Below the pieces are notes generated by a model. It was not told the DNA's origin, did no database searches, and saw only the letters and a list, made by a program, of their open reading frames with translations. From assembly GCF_963678425.1 (NCBI RefSeq), contig NZ_OY782855.1, positions 1,860,001 to 1,924,000 on the forward strand: a stretch of 64,000 nt of DNA, in the 5' to 3' direction. The translations under genes and the position numbers were made by a program. This DNA comes from an uncultured Bacteroides sp. Its GTDB lineage: Bacteria > Bacteroidota > Bacteroidia > Bacteroidales > Bacteroidaceae. Positions 44,621-53,954 of this stretch are shown here, piece by piece (position 1 is the stretch's first letter; each line of letters starts with the position of its first letter).

Positions 44621-47200
44621 GTGCTTCCTCCTTCTGCTGCCGATAGTTTGTCTGACAGAACTTATACTGAAACAGAAAGTATCCTGCAGAAATTTGCATA
44701 TATTTACCGTTACGATTATAGAAATCGCTGCATTTACAAGAAACTTCCAGGTGCAGATCCTATCTATATGATTTATGATACTGCTGATCACCCGATTCTC
44801 AGTCAGGATGGTGAACAACGTAAACGAATACCGAAAGAATGGAGCTTTAATATACCTGATGCATTCGGACGTACTGTACTGACAGGAGTAATCAGTAATG
44901 ACTCGTTAATTAATACTGCTGATCCTTTGAAAGGGATCATTGTAAAAGCAGACTGGGCTAAAACAACCAATAATTATAAAGGATACAATGTCAGTGGCAT
45001 AACCCTGTCCTCACCAACTATATTGGATGTGAACTACTATGACAGTTATGAATTTATGGGATTCAACGGTGTTCCATCAATCACTAATTCAGATTTTAAG
45101 CCTGAAACAGTTACCGGCTATGACGAACAATATACTGGAGGATATAAAGGATTATTAACTGGAAAAATTACGGCATTACTTGATGGTTCGGGATATCTGT
45201 ATAGAGCGATGTATTACGATTACAAAGGACGCGTGATACAGACCAAAGCAACCAACCATCTAACAGGTGGAGTTGAGAAAGATTATTTCCTGAATACATT
45301 TACCGGAAAAATAAAGAGACATCAGCATATTCACACAGCATTGGGTAAGGCAACCCTCACGGAAGTATACATCAATGAGTACGATAATGCAGAAAGGTTA
45401 ATAAAAACAACCCATTCCCTCAATGGCGCAGCTCCGGTTACTTTGGTTGAGAATACCTATGATGAAATAGGGCGCCTTCAATCAAAGACACAGCATGGAG
45501 GGGTGGAAACCACCAATTATGCATATAACGTACGAGGCTGGATGAAAAACATGATAAGTAAACGCTTCAGTGAGAGCCTTTATTACAATGATTCCTCCAA
45601 TGGCAGTTTACCTTGTTACAATGGCAATATTGGTGCAATGAACTGGCAATTGCAGAATGACACCCAGCGAGGTTACAATTTCTTTTATGATGATTTAAGT
45701 CGTATTACAGCAGCCGATTATCAGAATAATGATCCAACGATTGACAAGAACTACTCAGCTTCTTATACTTACGATAAGATGGGTAATATAAAGACCCTGA
45801 AAAGATATGGCCTTTTAAGCAAGCCTTCTACCTTCCAGGCCATTGATGATCTGGCATTAAATTACAATGGCAATCAACTGACAAATATTGCAGATGCTGT
45901 AGCTCCCGGCCCACTATATACAGGTACATTCAATTTCGTAGATAGTATTAGTAATAAGATAGAGTATAAATATGATACAAACGGAAACTTAACGGAAGAT
46001 CTTAATAAAAAGATAGCAAAAATTCAATACAATTTACTAAATTTGCCAAGTGCACTGCAATTTACCGAAGGACATACCACGGCGTATCTTTATGATGCAG
46101 CAGGAGTAAAACGAAAGGTAAAGCAAGTAACCACTACCGAGAATCTGTTGGTGCCAATGGGAAGCATGCTTCCTGTTCCTACTGATAAAGTAGCAGTAAC
46201 AACCCAAACGGACTATTGCGGTAATGTGATCTATGAAAACGGAACTCTCAGCAGAATACTTGTGGATGGCGGGTATATAACAATGAGCGGTACAACGCCC
46301 ACTTATCATTACTATATTCAGGATCATCAGGGGAATAATCGTGTGGTATTCAATCAAAGCGGAACGGTTGAACAAACTAATCATTTCTATCCCTTCGGCA
46401 TGACTTTTGGTGAAGGCATTGATAATTCTGATAACAGGTATAAGTACAATAATAAAGAACTTGACCGGATGCATGGATTGGATTTGTATGATTATGGTGC
46501 ACGACATTATGATGCTGCTATTGGAAGATGGGGTGTGATTGATCCTTTGGCGGAGAAGTATTATTCTATTAGTCCGTATGCGTATTGTGAGAATAATCCT
46601 TTAAACAAAGTTGATCCAGATGGAAATAGCTCTCAGTATAATTGGAATACTGGCAAATATGAGGATGAATCAGGTAATGAAGTTTCTTGGCAGAATGTAA
46701 AAAGTGAATATGGGATAGGACAAACGCAAGAAACCTCTGATGATAAGAGTGAGGATGTATCATCTAATGCTGCTACTTCTAAAAAAAAGTTTAAGTTAGA
46801 GGGGTATCCCCAAGAGCAAGGGCTAATTAATGTTTATCCAGAATTCGATTTGCTTCTATTATTAATTCCAATAAAAAGCTTATTAGTCAATAGCTCTGTT
46901 AAGGCTATAGGAACAATTGCGGGGGATGTAACTAAAACGGTATTAAAACCTTTAGGACGTGGATCAACAGGTCGAGTAACAGCAAATAGCCTTACAGAAA
47001 TGTTGGCTATGAAAGAAATTTTAAGCGATCCAATGCTTGGTACAGTTGTAATTAATGAAATTAAAGACCCCCGTTGGTTAGGCTGGAGTAAAATGCAATA
47101 CACACATGAAGCATTAGATGGAACTAAAACAGTGATACACTATTTGGGGAAGTGGGAAAAAGGAATTTTAAAGGCGGTTGATGATTTTAAATTTAAATAA
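44621..47200 (+). CDS. Rhs-repeat core protein, 5-prime truncated, with C-terminal toxin-like tip (copy 2)
   Basis: 859 codons from a GTG that directly follows an in-frame TAG; the sequence starts in mid-protein (LVLPPSAADSLSDRTY), at a point normally preceded by several hundred residues including the signal peptide. RHS/YD repeats run to about residue 560; the core (DHQGNNRVVFNQSG, YPFGMTFGEGIDNSDNRY, RYDPxxGR-like YDAAIGRWGVIDPLAEKYYS) ends at VDPDG near residue 668. The last ~190 residues are unique: a linker, a hydrophobic stretch, then PLGRGSTGRVTANSL and WLGWSKMQYTHEALDG to VDDFKFK, a layout typical of Rhs toxin tips. The exact toxin family is not certain. Without an N-terminus it is probably not exported. 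Confidence 0.85.
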   Translation: MLPPSAADSLSDRTYTETESILQKFAYIYRYDYRNRCIYKKLPGADPIYMIYDTADHPILSQDGEQRKRIPKEWSFNIPDAFGRTVLTGVISNDSLINTADPLKGIIVKADWAKTTNNYKGYNVSGITLSSPTILDVNYYDSYEFMGFNGVPSITNSDFKPETVTGYDEQYTGGYKGLLTGKITALLDGSGYLYRAMYYDYKGRVIQTKATNHLTGGVEKDYFLNTFTGKIKRHQHIHTALGKATLTEVYINEYDNAERLIKTTHSLNGAAPVTLVENTYDEIGRLQSKTQHGGVETTNYAYNVRGWMKNMISKRFSESLYYNDSSNGSLPCYNGNIGAMNWQLQNDTQRGYNFFYDDLSRITAADYQNNDPTIDKNYSASYTYDKMGNIKTLKRYGLLSKPSTFQAIDDLALNYNGNQLTNIADAVAPGPLYTGTFNFVDSISNKIEYKYDTNGNLTEDLNKKIAKIQYNLLNLPSALQFTEGHTTAYLYDAAGVKRKVKQVTTTENLLVPMGSMLPVPTDKVAVTTQTDYCGNVIYENGTLSRILVDGGYITMSGTTPTYHYYIQDHQGNNRVVFNQSGTVEQTNHFYPFGMTFGEGIDNSDNRYKYNNKELDRMHGLDLYDYGARHYDAAIGRWGVIDPLAEKYYSISPYAYCENNPLNKVDPDGNSSQYNWNTGKYEDESGNEVSWQNVKSEYGIGQTQETSDDKSEDVSSNAATSKKKFKLEGYPQEQGLINVYPEFDLLLLLIPIKSLLVNSSVKAIGTIAGDVTKTVLKPLGRGSTGRVTANSLTEMLAMKEILSDPMLGTVVINEIKDPRWLGWSKMQYTHEALDGTKTVIHYLGKWEKGILKAVDDFKFK

Positions 47201-47202
47201 TT

Positions 47203-47634
47203 ATGAAAGTTCGATGCAAGTATAATACAGGTCAAGATTTGAGGCAATATGAGAGTAAATCGTTGAAAGTAGAGGAGTTGGGAAGGTTTGGAGCTACGGG
47301 ACGTTCTATATATGGAGAAATAACGGTAGGAAGAGAGTATTTGGTGATGGGAATGATAATGTTTGAAACCTATTTATCCTATTTAGTAGATGATGATGGA
47401 CTTATTTCAGCTTGCCCTTGTCAGCTATTTGAAGTTGTTGATGATAAGGTGGATCCTAAATGGCATTTTAGATTAATTGAAAAGGAAGAGGATATATATC
47501 CTTATATTCAAGCAATTTGGGGCTATTATGAGTTGTGCGATGATAAAAATTCGTATGAAAAATTAATTGTAGAAAAAATAGAAGATGCTTATCAGATTTA
47601 TTTCAAACGAAAAACAGAAATGAGTGAAGAATAA
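47203..47634 (+). CDS. Candidate cognate immunity protein for the copy 2 tip
   Basis: 143 residues, starting 2 bases after the Rhs stop. MKVRCKYNTGQDLRQYESKS and GEITVGREYLVMGMIMFETY suggest a small soluble beta-rich protein; it has no signal peptide or membrane segment. Tight coupling to a toxin-tip gene is the standard position of an immunity protein, and a cytoplasmic immunity protein fits a tip that acts in the cytoplasm. I have seen similar hypothetical proteins in Rhs loci but cannot name the family. Confidence 0.65.
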   Translation: MKVRCKYNTGQDLRQYESKSLKVEELGRFGATGRSIYGEITVGREYLVMGMIMFETYLSYLVDDDGLISACPCQLFEVVDDKVDPKWHFRLIEKEEDIYPYIQAIWGYYELCDDKNSYEKLIVEKIEDAYQIYFKRKTEMSEE

Positions 47635-47782
47635 TTGATTTGATAATTAGGCAACATAGAAAAAGAAGCTCAAAATGGTGAAAAATGAAGAAGATAAAAC
47701 TTTTAAGCTAACTTTAAATATATGCCCCCAAAGTCGTATTCGTAAAAATAATGTTATAATTCTTGTTATATGAAAATATTTA

Positions 47783-48827
47783 GGCAGATACATTAGCAGT
47801 AACAATCCAAACCGATTATTGCAGTAATGTGATCTATGAAAACGGAGCTCTCAACAGAATACTTGTGGATGGCGGATATATAATAATGAATGGTACAACA
47901 CCTACTTATCATTATTATATTCAGGATCATCAGGGGAATAATCGTGTGGTATTCAATCAAAGCGGAACGGTTGAACAAACTAATCATTTCTATCCCTTCG
48001 GCATGACTTTTGGTGAAGGCATTGATAATTCTGATAACAGGTATAAGTACAATAATAAAGAACTTGACCGGATGCATGGATTGGATTTGTATGATTATGG
48101 TGCACGACATTATGATGCTGCTATTGGTAGATGGGGAGTGATTGATCCTTTGGCGGAGAAGTATTATTCTATTTCACCTTATGCGTATTGTCTGAATAAC
48201 TCAGTCAGGCTAATAGATCCTGTAGGTATGGATGCTTGGAGTACAAACGATCCCAAAGAAATTGCTGATTTTTGTAGACAAGTGAGTAGCGGGCAGTCAC
48301 CAGATATATCATCTTGGAATCATCAGACTGATGAAGTATATTTAAGTAAAAATTCGCCTAACTATTTTACTTACGATAGCAAAAATATGATGATAAGTGT
48401 TCAATGGGGGACGATTGAAAATAATGAACCAGTTATAAATTGCAAACGTTTTGATGTTAAGAAATTGAAAAATAAAAAATTATATAAACAACTTCTTAAA
48501 TTAAATGATGCAGTAGGAATGACAGCCGATGTAATGAGTTCTATAGGTGGAGCTGCCAAGATTGCCGGATGTGTTACAGAAAAAGCATTAAGTCATGTTT
48601 TAACTAGACCTACGACTGTCGTTGGCGCGGCTCTTGCTGGAGTACCAGCAGCTTATCGTCTTTTGTTTAATAGTTATAACGATAAAGACGCAATAACTTT
48701 AGGAATAGCTTTGGGGGCTTGTGCTTTAGAGTTTAGCGGCGAAGGGGAAGTAATTGATATCGCAGGTACGGCTTTGTCTGTTATGAGTGTTGGATGGGAT
48801 ATGTATAATACTTATCCTGAAAATTAA
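47783..48827 (+). pseudogene. Rhs core 3-prime cassette with hydrophobic C-terminal tip (copy 3)
   Basis: Homology to the long Rhs gene begins near 47783, just after an in-frame stop, and no ATG precedes it; reading from GTG 47829 gives 332 residues. The core end is intact (YDAAIGRWGVIDPLAEKYYS, NSVRLIDPVGMDAWS). The tip of about 200 residues differs from copy 2: a charged stretch, then alternating hydrophobic glycine/alanine-rich segments (VMSSIGGAAKIAGC, VVGAALAGVPAAYRLLF, ITLGIALGACALEFSGEG), suggesting a membrane-acting or pre-toxin part. A membrane protein follows 15 bases later. Displaced tip rather than a complete gene. Confidence 0.75.
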
Positions 48828-48841
48828 AAAAATAGAAATAT

Positions 48842-49582
48842 ATGAATAAAATACAATATGAAACAGAATTATACAATGCTACTAGAGCATTCCTTTCTAT
48901 ACTTATTGCTTATCCTGGATCTTTGATATTATGGATATTTTTTTGCAGATCGCTAAATGTTCCGGGCATGATTAGCTTTCCCATATGTATTTTTGTATTT
49001 GTAGCTCCAATGATTTTCAGTAAAAGGATAAAAGCGCTATTTACAAGTAAAATACTTTTAGAAATGGATGGAAATTCTTTCTCCATATCGTATTTAAATT
49101 CAGAAGAAGAGTATGTGGAAAAGCGGAAAATATATTCGTGGGATAATATTCAATCTTATAATTTTTATTTTGGGGAAAAGACACCAACAATAACAGCACT
49201 TACGCTTCATTTCAAAAAAGGACTGCCAAAGTCATTTAACTTTGTAGACAAACAATTTGAAGATACAAAGTCATTCAATGAAATGCTTAAAGGTGAATGT
49301 TTACTTACTATTTTTTGCAATCAGATGAAACAATATAATACAGGTCGGATAGAAGCGGATCAGATACATTTATCGCCAGGCTTTTTCGCCTCTAAAACTG
49401 GTTCTATTAGTATTTATTTAATCGCTGCACTGATTACTTTAGCTATAATATTTCACCTGATTGTTGCCCCTAAATCATCATTTGCAACCTTGTTGATAGG
49501 TGTGGGTCTACTAACAAGTTTTATCTCAAAAAGACAACGTTTGTTAAAACTTTATAAGAAGATTAATGAACTGGTCAACTGA
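48842..49582 (+). CDS. Membrane protein, candidate immunity to the copy 3 tip
   Basis: 246 residues. Two membrane segments near the N-terminus (residues about 17-60, SILIAYPGSLILWIFFC and ISFPICIFVFVAPMIFS) and two near the C-terminus (ISIYLIAALITLAIIF, SFATLLIGVGLLTSF) flank a soluble PH-like middle (LLEMDGNSFSISYLNSEEEY). It starts 15 bases after the copy 3 tip. An integral-membrane immunity protein fits a pore-forming toxin, as in colicin systems; this pairing is inferred from position and hydrophobicity. Confidence 0.6.
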   Translation: MNKIQYETELYNATRAFLSILIAYPGSLILWIFFCRSLNVPGMISFPICIFVFVAPMIFSKRIKALFTSKILLEMDGNSFSISYLNSEEEYVEKRKIYSWDNIQSYNFYFGEKTPTITALTLHFKKGLPKSFNFVDKQFEDTKSFNEMLKGECLLTIFCNQMKQYNTGRIEADQIHLSPGFFASKTGSISIYLIAALITLAIIFHLIVAPKSSFATLLIGVGLLTSFISKRQRLLKLYKKINELVN

Positions 49583-49629
49583 AAATCAAAGATGCTTAAA
49601 TATGCAAATTTACATATAATTCTGATCAG

Positions 49630-50165
49630 CGGTATAAGGCATGGATTGGATTTGTATGGTTATGGTGCTAGAATGTAGACTGGTATGAATTTTACTACAA
49701 TGGATCCGTTGGCAGAGAAAAATTACTCTATTCCGGCATATGCTTATTGTATGAATAATCCAATAAATGGAATTGATAACGATGGACGCTTAGTTTTATT
49801 TATTAATGGTTTTTGTATTAATCCAATTGAAATGGGACAGAAAAGTTATTGGAAAGAATTTGCTGATAAGACAATGGATCATTTGAATGAACAGCATGCT
49901 ATGTATATTGATGGTTCTTTAGGTTCTTGGCTTTCTGATGATCTTTCTATTGTTAGTAGTAAAACTAGGCTGTTGTTAAGTATCCAACATATCAGTATTC
50001 TTATAATGAAGATATTGTAGCTCATGATTATCCAATGAAAGGGGCTATAAACATGGATACTAGTAAGGATAAGAATTAAGGTCATTCTGTAAAATATTTT
50101 AAAGATCAATTTAAAACTATGTCTGCAGGTTATTATAACGTAATCAATGGGGTAATTGTAAATAT
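49630..50165 (+). pseudogene. Decayed Rhs tip cassette (copy 4)
   Basis: Starts in the middle of the core end (GLDLYGYGARM then a stop), continues in frame as DPLAEKNYSIPAYAYCMNNP and INGIDNDGRLVLFINGF, and then frameshifts near 49970: further frames read KYPTYQYSYNEDIVAHDYP and GHSVKYFKDQFKTMSAGYYN. LVLFINGF followed by KSYWKEFADKTMDHLNEQ resembles hydrolase-like Rhs tips that I have seen in Bacteroides, but the gene is broken in several places. The former product is therefore uncertain. Confidence 0.65.
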
Positions 50166-50170
50166 TAATT

Positions 50171-50668
50171 ATGAAAGCACTAACATTATTACTATGCCAA
50201 CTAGTGGGTATTTTCTCTTATATTGGGATTACCACAACTTCAAATATACTCAATTTGATTGTATTCTCTTTTTCTGATCTATTTGGAATTAATGAACGCA
50301 TTCCAATTCTGGTTAGTGATTATTTATTTTCAACTTTTATAGCATATGCGTTCTATTTTTTCATTTTTAGAAAAAAGGTAGATTTGTTATATAAGATTTG
50401 TAACTTATTAGGTTTGATCATTTTTACTATACTGCTCTCATTTGATGATCTCTTAACTCGTATATTTGAGAGTTCTTTTTTTAATTCATTTCAATATATA
50501 TATATGAATGCATTAGGAATTTTTCCTTTGAAAAATGAATTAACAGATTTAATGTGCTACATTCTTTGTCAGTTATTAGTGATAGTATTTTATTATTTAA
50601 TCAAACGCTTTCTCACTTGCTATCTATTGAATATTCGTGATATTGTAAATAAAACCTGTAGAAAATAA
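50171..50668 (+). CDS. Small membrane protein, possible orphan immunity gene
   Basis: 165 residues with four predicted membrane segments (LLLCQLVGIFSYIGITTTS, FSTFIAYAFYFFIFR, ICNLLGLIIFTILLSF, LMCYILCQLLVIVFYYLIK) and a basic end. It starts at ATG 50171, right after the decayed copy 4 tip, and is intact although its partner is not. No family is recognised. Confidence 0.55.
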   Translation: MKALTLLLCQLVGIFSYIGITTTSNILNLIVFSFSDLFGINERIPILVSDYLFSTFIAYAFYFFIFRKKVDLLYKICNLLGLIIFTILLSFDDLLTRIFESSFFNSFQYIYMNALGIFPLKNELTDLMCYILCQLLVIVFYYLIKRFLTCYLLNIRDIVNKTCRK

Positions 50669-50803
50669 ATTAAGTAAATACTTTTCTATATAAATAGTAT
50701 CTGAGCTTTTTGATAAACAACATCAAATAAGAAGTAAAGGACCTAATCGAGTAGGAGGAAATGAGATAGTTTTCCTCCTATTCAATTTAACAAGAAATTC
50801 TTA

Positions 50804-51966
50804 TAAAAAAAATAGCAAAAATTCAATACAATATATTAAATTTGCCAAGTGCACTGCAATTTACCGAAGGTCATACCACGACGTATCTTTATGATGCAGC
50901 CGGAGTGAAACGAAAGGTAAAACAAGTAACTACTACCGAGAATCTGTTGGTACTTATGGGAAGCATGCTTCCTGTACCCACTGATAAGATAGCGGTGAGC
51001 ACTCAGACCGATTATTGCGGTAATGTGATCTATGAAAACGGAATTCTCAGTAGAATACTGGTTGATGATGGCTATATAACCATGAATGGCACAACACCCA
51101 CTTATCATTACTATATACAGGATCATCAGGGAAATAACCGTGTAGTATTCAATCAAAGTGGAACAATTGAGCAGACTAATCATTATTATCCCTTCGGAAT
51201 GACTTTCGGTGAAGGTATTGATAATTCTGATAACAGATACAAGTACAATGGTAAGGAACTTGACAGAATGCATGGCTTGGATTTGTATGATTATGGTGCA
51301 AGGTTATATGACCCAGCTTTAGGAAGGTGGCATACGCCGGATGAATTAGGTGAAATCCATTTCGAAGAATCCCCATACTGTTATGTTGGAAATAATCCGA
51401 TATTAAGAGTTGACCCGGACGGGAGAATCTGGGATACTGTATTTGATGTCGCATTTACTCTGTATGACGTTGGAGAAGCTGCTTATCAGTATGCCCAAAC
51501 TGGCTCTGTTGATAAAACGACTAAAGCAGCTCTTGCCGCTGATGCATTGGCCATTATAATCCCGGGTGTAACTGGAGCTGGTGTTGGAGTAAGAATTACC
51601 GCTCATGCCGACGTTGCAGTTAGAGCAGCCGATAAAGCTGTTGATGCTGTTAAAGCTGTAAATGGAAATTCAAAAGCCAGTGAAAAAGCTCAGCACGTTT
51701 ACGAAATTGTTAATAAAGCCACTAATAAAGTTGAGAAAGTAGGAATAAGTGGTGGCAAGGTATCTAAAGCGGGTGAATCATATAGAGCAACAAGCCAAGT
51801 TAATAAGCTAAATAAGGCGGGAGGCAATTATACTTCGAGAATAGTTGAAAACATACCAGTAGGCAAAGGTGCAAGAGAGAAAGCTCTGAAACTTGAAAAA
51901 GAAATTACAAATAGAAATAAAGGTAGTATAAATCCAGATTTATATCGAAGACCAAAACCGGAATAA
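50804..51966 (+). pseudogene. Rhs core 3-prime cassette with GIY-YIG/URI-like nuclease tip (copy 5)
   Basis: Homology to the long Rhs gene starts near 50804 and reads in frame (about 374 residues from a TTG at 50842) with no ATG upstream before a stop near 50788. The core ends LRVDPDGRIWD. A pre-toxin stretch (VFDVAFTLYDVGEAAYQYAQ, LAADALAIIIPGVTGAGVG) precedes a final ~85 residues, HVYEIVNKATNKVEKVGISG, then YRATSQVNKL and EKEITNRNKGSINP to RRPKPE, which match the pattern of URI/GIY-YIG nuclease toxins. The predicted activity is cutting nucleic acid. The tip is intact; only the N-terminal part of the protein is lacking. The gene after it is 2 bases away. Confidence 0.75.
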
Positions 51967-51967
51967 A

Positions 51968-52711
51968 ATGAACTTATATTATATACATTTAGGTTTAGAT
52001 TACTATGATTACATAGAAAGTAATAATGAGTTGAGATATGAATTTCAACAACATACAAATTTTATTGATGATTATTTCTCAAAGGCTATACGTAAACACA
52101 AATACAGAACAGATGGAACATATAATATGATTTCTGTTTCAGCAACTGAATTTGAACTAAAATCAACTAAATTGCAAGGTTTTGGTGATGTAATTGGTGT
52201 AAATTTACCTTTTGATAGAAATCGTTATGAAAAAATAAAAGGCACAGAAGATTGCAGTTATTATTTAGAACTATTAGAAGAGGGCTTTAAAAAGGCATCT
52301 GAATTTAAAGAAATTCCATTAGAAACTCTTTTAAATATCATAGAGGAATTTAAGCAAGGAGGTTATAAAAATGAATGGGTTCATAAAAAGAAGCGTTTTA
52401 AAGAAGATGATTTAGAAGTAGTTTTGATCTGTCAGTTTACTACTAACTATTTTCAATTAGTTGCCACCATTAACCAAATATCAACCAAAAAAGAAGTGGT
52501 TAGCGGAGTGCTTATCAGAACAGAAGTGGGTGTTTCCATCCACGAGGGAATGTATAAAGATGTTTTAGTAAAAGATGATGAAATACTGATAACCGATAAA
52601 TCAGACAGTCCAAGAATAAGGATTAATAAGGCTAAAATTTTTGATGGTGTTTTGGACTATGTGGTGATGGGCGATAAAGAAATAGTTGAAATGTTATCCT
52701 ATCAAATATAA
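51968..52711 (+). CDS. Candidate immunity protein for the URI-like nuclease tip
   Basis: 247 residues, starting 2 bases past the copy 5 stop. MNLYYIHLGLDYYDYIESNN and KVVSGVLIRTEVGVSIHEG-type segments (ISTKKEVVSGVLIRTEVGVS) suggest a soluble protein; no signal peptide or membrane helix. Its tight spacing to a nuclease tip is the only functional clue, so I call it immunity by position. It lies in the cytoplasm, where a nuclease would need to be blocked. Confidence 0.65.
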   Translation: MNLYYIHLGLDYYDYIESNNELRYEFQQHTNFIDDYFSKAIRKHKYRTDGTYNMISVSATEFELKSTKLQGFGDVIGVNLPFDRNRYEKIKGTEDCSYYLELLEEGFKKASEFKEIPLETLLNIIEEFKQGGYKNEWVHKKKRFKEDDLEVVLICQFTTNYFQLVATINQISTKKEVVSGVLIRTEVGVSIHEGMYKDVLVKDDEILITDKSDSPRIRINKAKIFDGVLDYVVMGDKEIVEMLSYQI

Positions 52712-52756
52712 CAGAAACCCATGCAAGATCTTTTTTATTTAAAAAAATCTAACCAA

Positions 52757-53191
52757 ATGAAGCAAACATTTTTATTATTATTGCTGATTTGTTTACTATT
52801 ATCATGCAATAGTAGAAAAGGGAAGGTAAATAGTAAAGAAGTTTTTGTATTTCTTCGTATGAATTATGAAGGGAATAATAAAACTGTTGCAAAATTATGG
52901 ATCAATGATACTTTGAAATTTAGTAAAATATATTTTTCTGATTTAAACAAACATGAAGATGCTTTGGGTATGAAGGCTGCTCGCCTTAATAAAACTAATA
53001 GGCTGATAAAATTTAAAGTTCAATTTATTAATATTGATAAAGCGTTATGCAATCAAAAACAATATGTTGATACAACATTTTACTATTCTATCAATAATAT
53101 TGATGGAATGATTATTTCTTATACAGGCTTTCTTAAAAGGTTTAGGGTTTATAATAATCGAGATAACCCAGAGTCTTGGATATCGGAATAA
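52757..53191 (+). CDS. Small lipoprotein of unknown function
   Basis: 144 residues from ATG 52757, the start that puts a lipoprotein leader first (MKQTFLLLLLICLLLSC); an ATG at 52721 would add 12 polar residues before it. The mature part (KVNSKEVFVFLRMNYEGNNK, KAARLNKTNRLIKFKVQFIN) is beta-rich and unrecognised. It lies 45 bases after the immunity candidate and may be a second protective or unrelated lipoprotein of the module. Confidence 0.55.
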   Translation: MKQTFLLLLLICLLLSCNSRKGKVNSKEVFVFLRMNYEGNNKTVAKLWINDTLKFSKIYFSDLNKHEDALGMKAARLNKTNRLIKFKVQFINIDKALCNQKQYVDTTFYYSINNIDGMIISYTGFLKRFRVYNNRDNPESWISE

Positions 53192-53220
53192 TTAGTCGGT
53201 CGATCTTTGAGAAATTATAA

Positions 53221-53334
53221 TTTGATGTAGTTCGTACATTATTAAAGGAAGCAACTAAGGAATCAAATTCAGTAAATGTTACAGAAAGCGAAAATCGAAT
53301 AAAATTTGATTTTATTTCACAAACTGCTAAATAA
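53221..53334 (+). pseudogene. C-terminal gene remnant
   Basis: A 37-codon open stretch preceded directly by an in-frame TAA. It reads FDVVRTLLKEATKESNSVN and ends FISQTAK. The composition looks coding, but there is no start. It is probably the 3-prime end of a lost Rhs-region gene. Confidence 0.3.
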
Positions 53335-53344
53335 GTAAATATTA

Positions 53345-53698
53345 ATGAAAACAAAAACTAAAATAATTGTAATATATGTAGTTAATATTATTTTGAGTAT
53401 TCCTATTCTGTTGATACTATTTATTTCTTCATGTTTTACCCTTGCCACACCCTATATGTTGAAAGAAAAAGTGTGTAATTATCCTATAAGATATTTTGGA
53501 GAAAAATTACTCGGCGATTTTGTAATAACATTAATTAGTATTTTGGTTTTATGGCTTTTCAATTTGCTACTAGAATATTTATTTTCTATTAGAATTCGTA
53601 AAAATATAATCATAATGTATCAGCTTTTAATTTACATAATAATATCAATATCATTTATAATTTGGGGGATGATTTATATATATAATTATGGCACTTAA
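53345..53698 (+). CDS. Small membrane protein of unknown function
   Basis: 117 residues with three membrane segments (IIVIYVVNIILSIPILLILF, FVITLISILVLWLFNLLLEY, LLIYIIISISFIIWGMIYI). It has an ATG and is very AT-rich. It sits 10 bases after a gene remnant and 20 bases before repeat copy 2. It could be an orphan membrane immunity protein; no family is recognised. Confidence 0.45.
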   Translation: MKTKTKIIVIYVVNIILSIPILLILFISSCFTLATPYMLKEKVCNYPIRYFGEKLLGDFVITLISILVLWLFNLLLEYLFSIRIRKNIIIMYQLLIYIIISISFIIWGMIYIYNYGT

Positions 53699-53717
53699 GT
53701 AATCAATAACAGAAGAT

Positions 53718-53952
53718 CATGAAAGCCACTAAAAAAAAGACAATTGCAAGCTATTACTGCAACTGTCTGAAAAAAACATTTTGTCATACTAATCTAAAAT
53801 GTGGACAAGTTATTAAGAGAGATTCTTCAACCTGATCTAATGGATTCTCATGTTCCATTTCTCCTTTAGCAACAAAAAGAGAATATCTTCGGGATCAGAG
53901 TCTCCCATACCATCTTTTTATCCTCTTTTATAAGTTTAAGAAAACTTTTACG
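53718..53952. repeat. Unknown ~230-base repeat, copy 2
   Basis: Roughly 90 percent identical to 43730-43968, same orientation. Here the element runs straight into Rhs core homology (copy 6) within a few bases of CTTTTACG, whereas copy 1 continues into unrelated sequence. That makes its right border close to the shared CTTTTACG. Confidence 0.75.
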
Positions 53953-53954
53953 TA

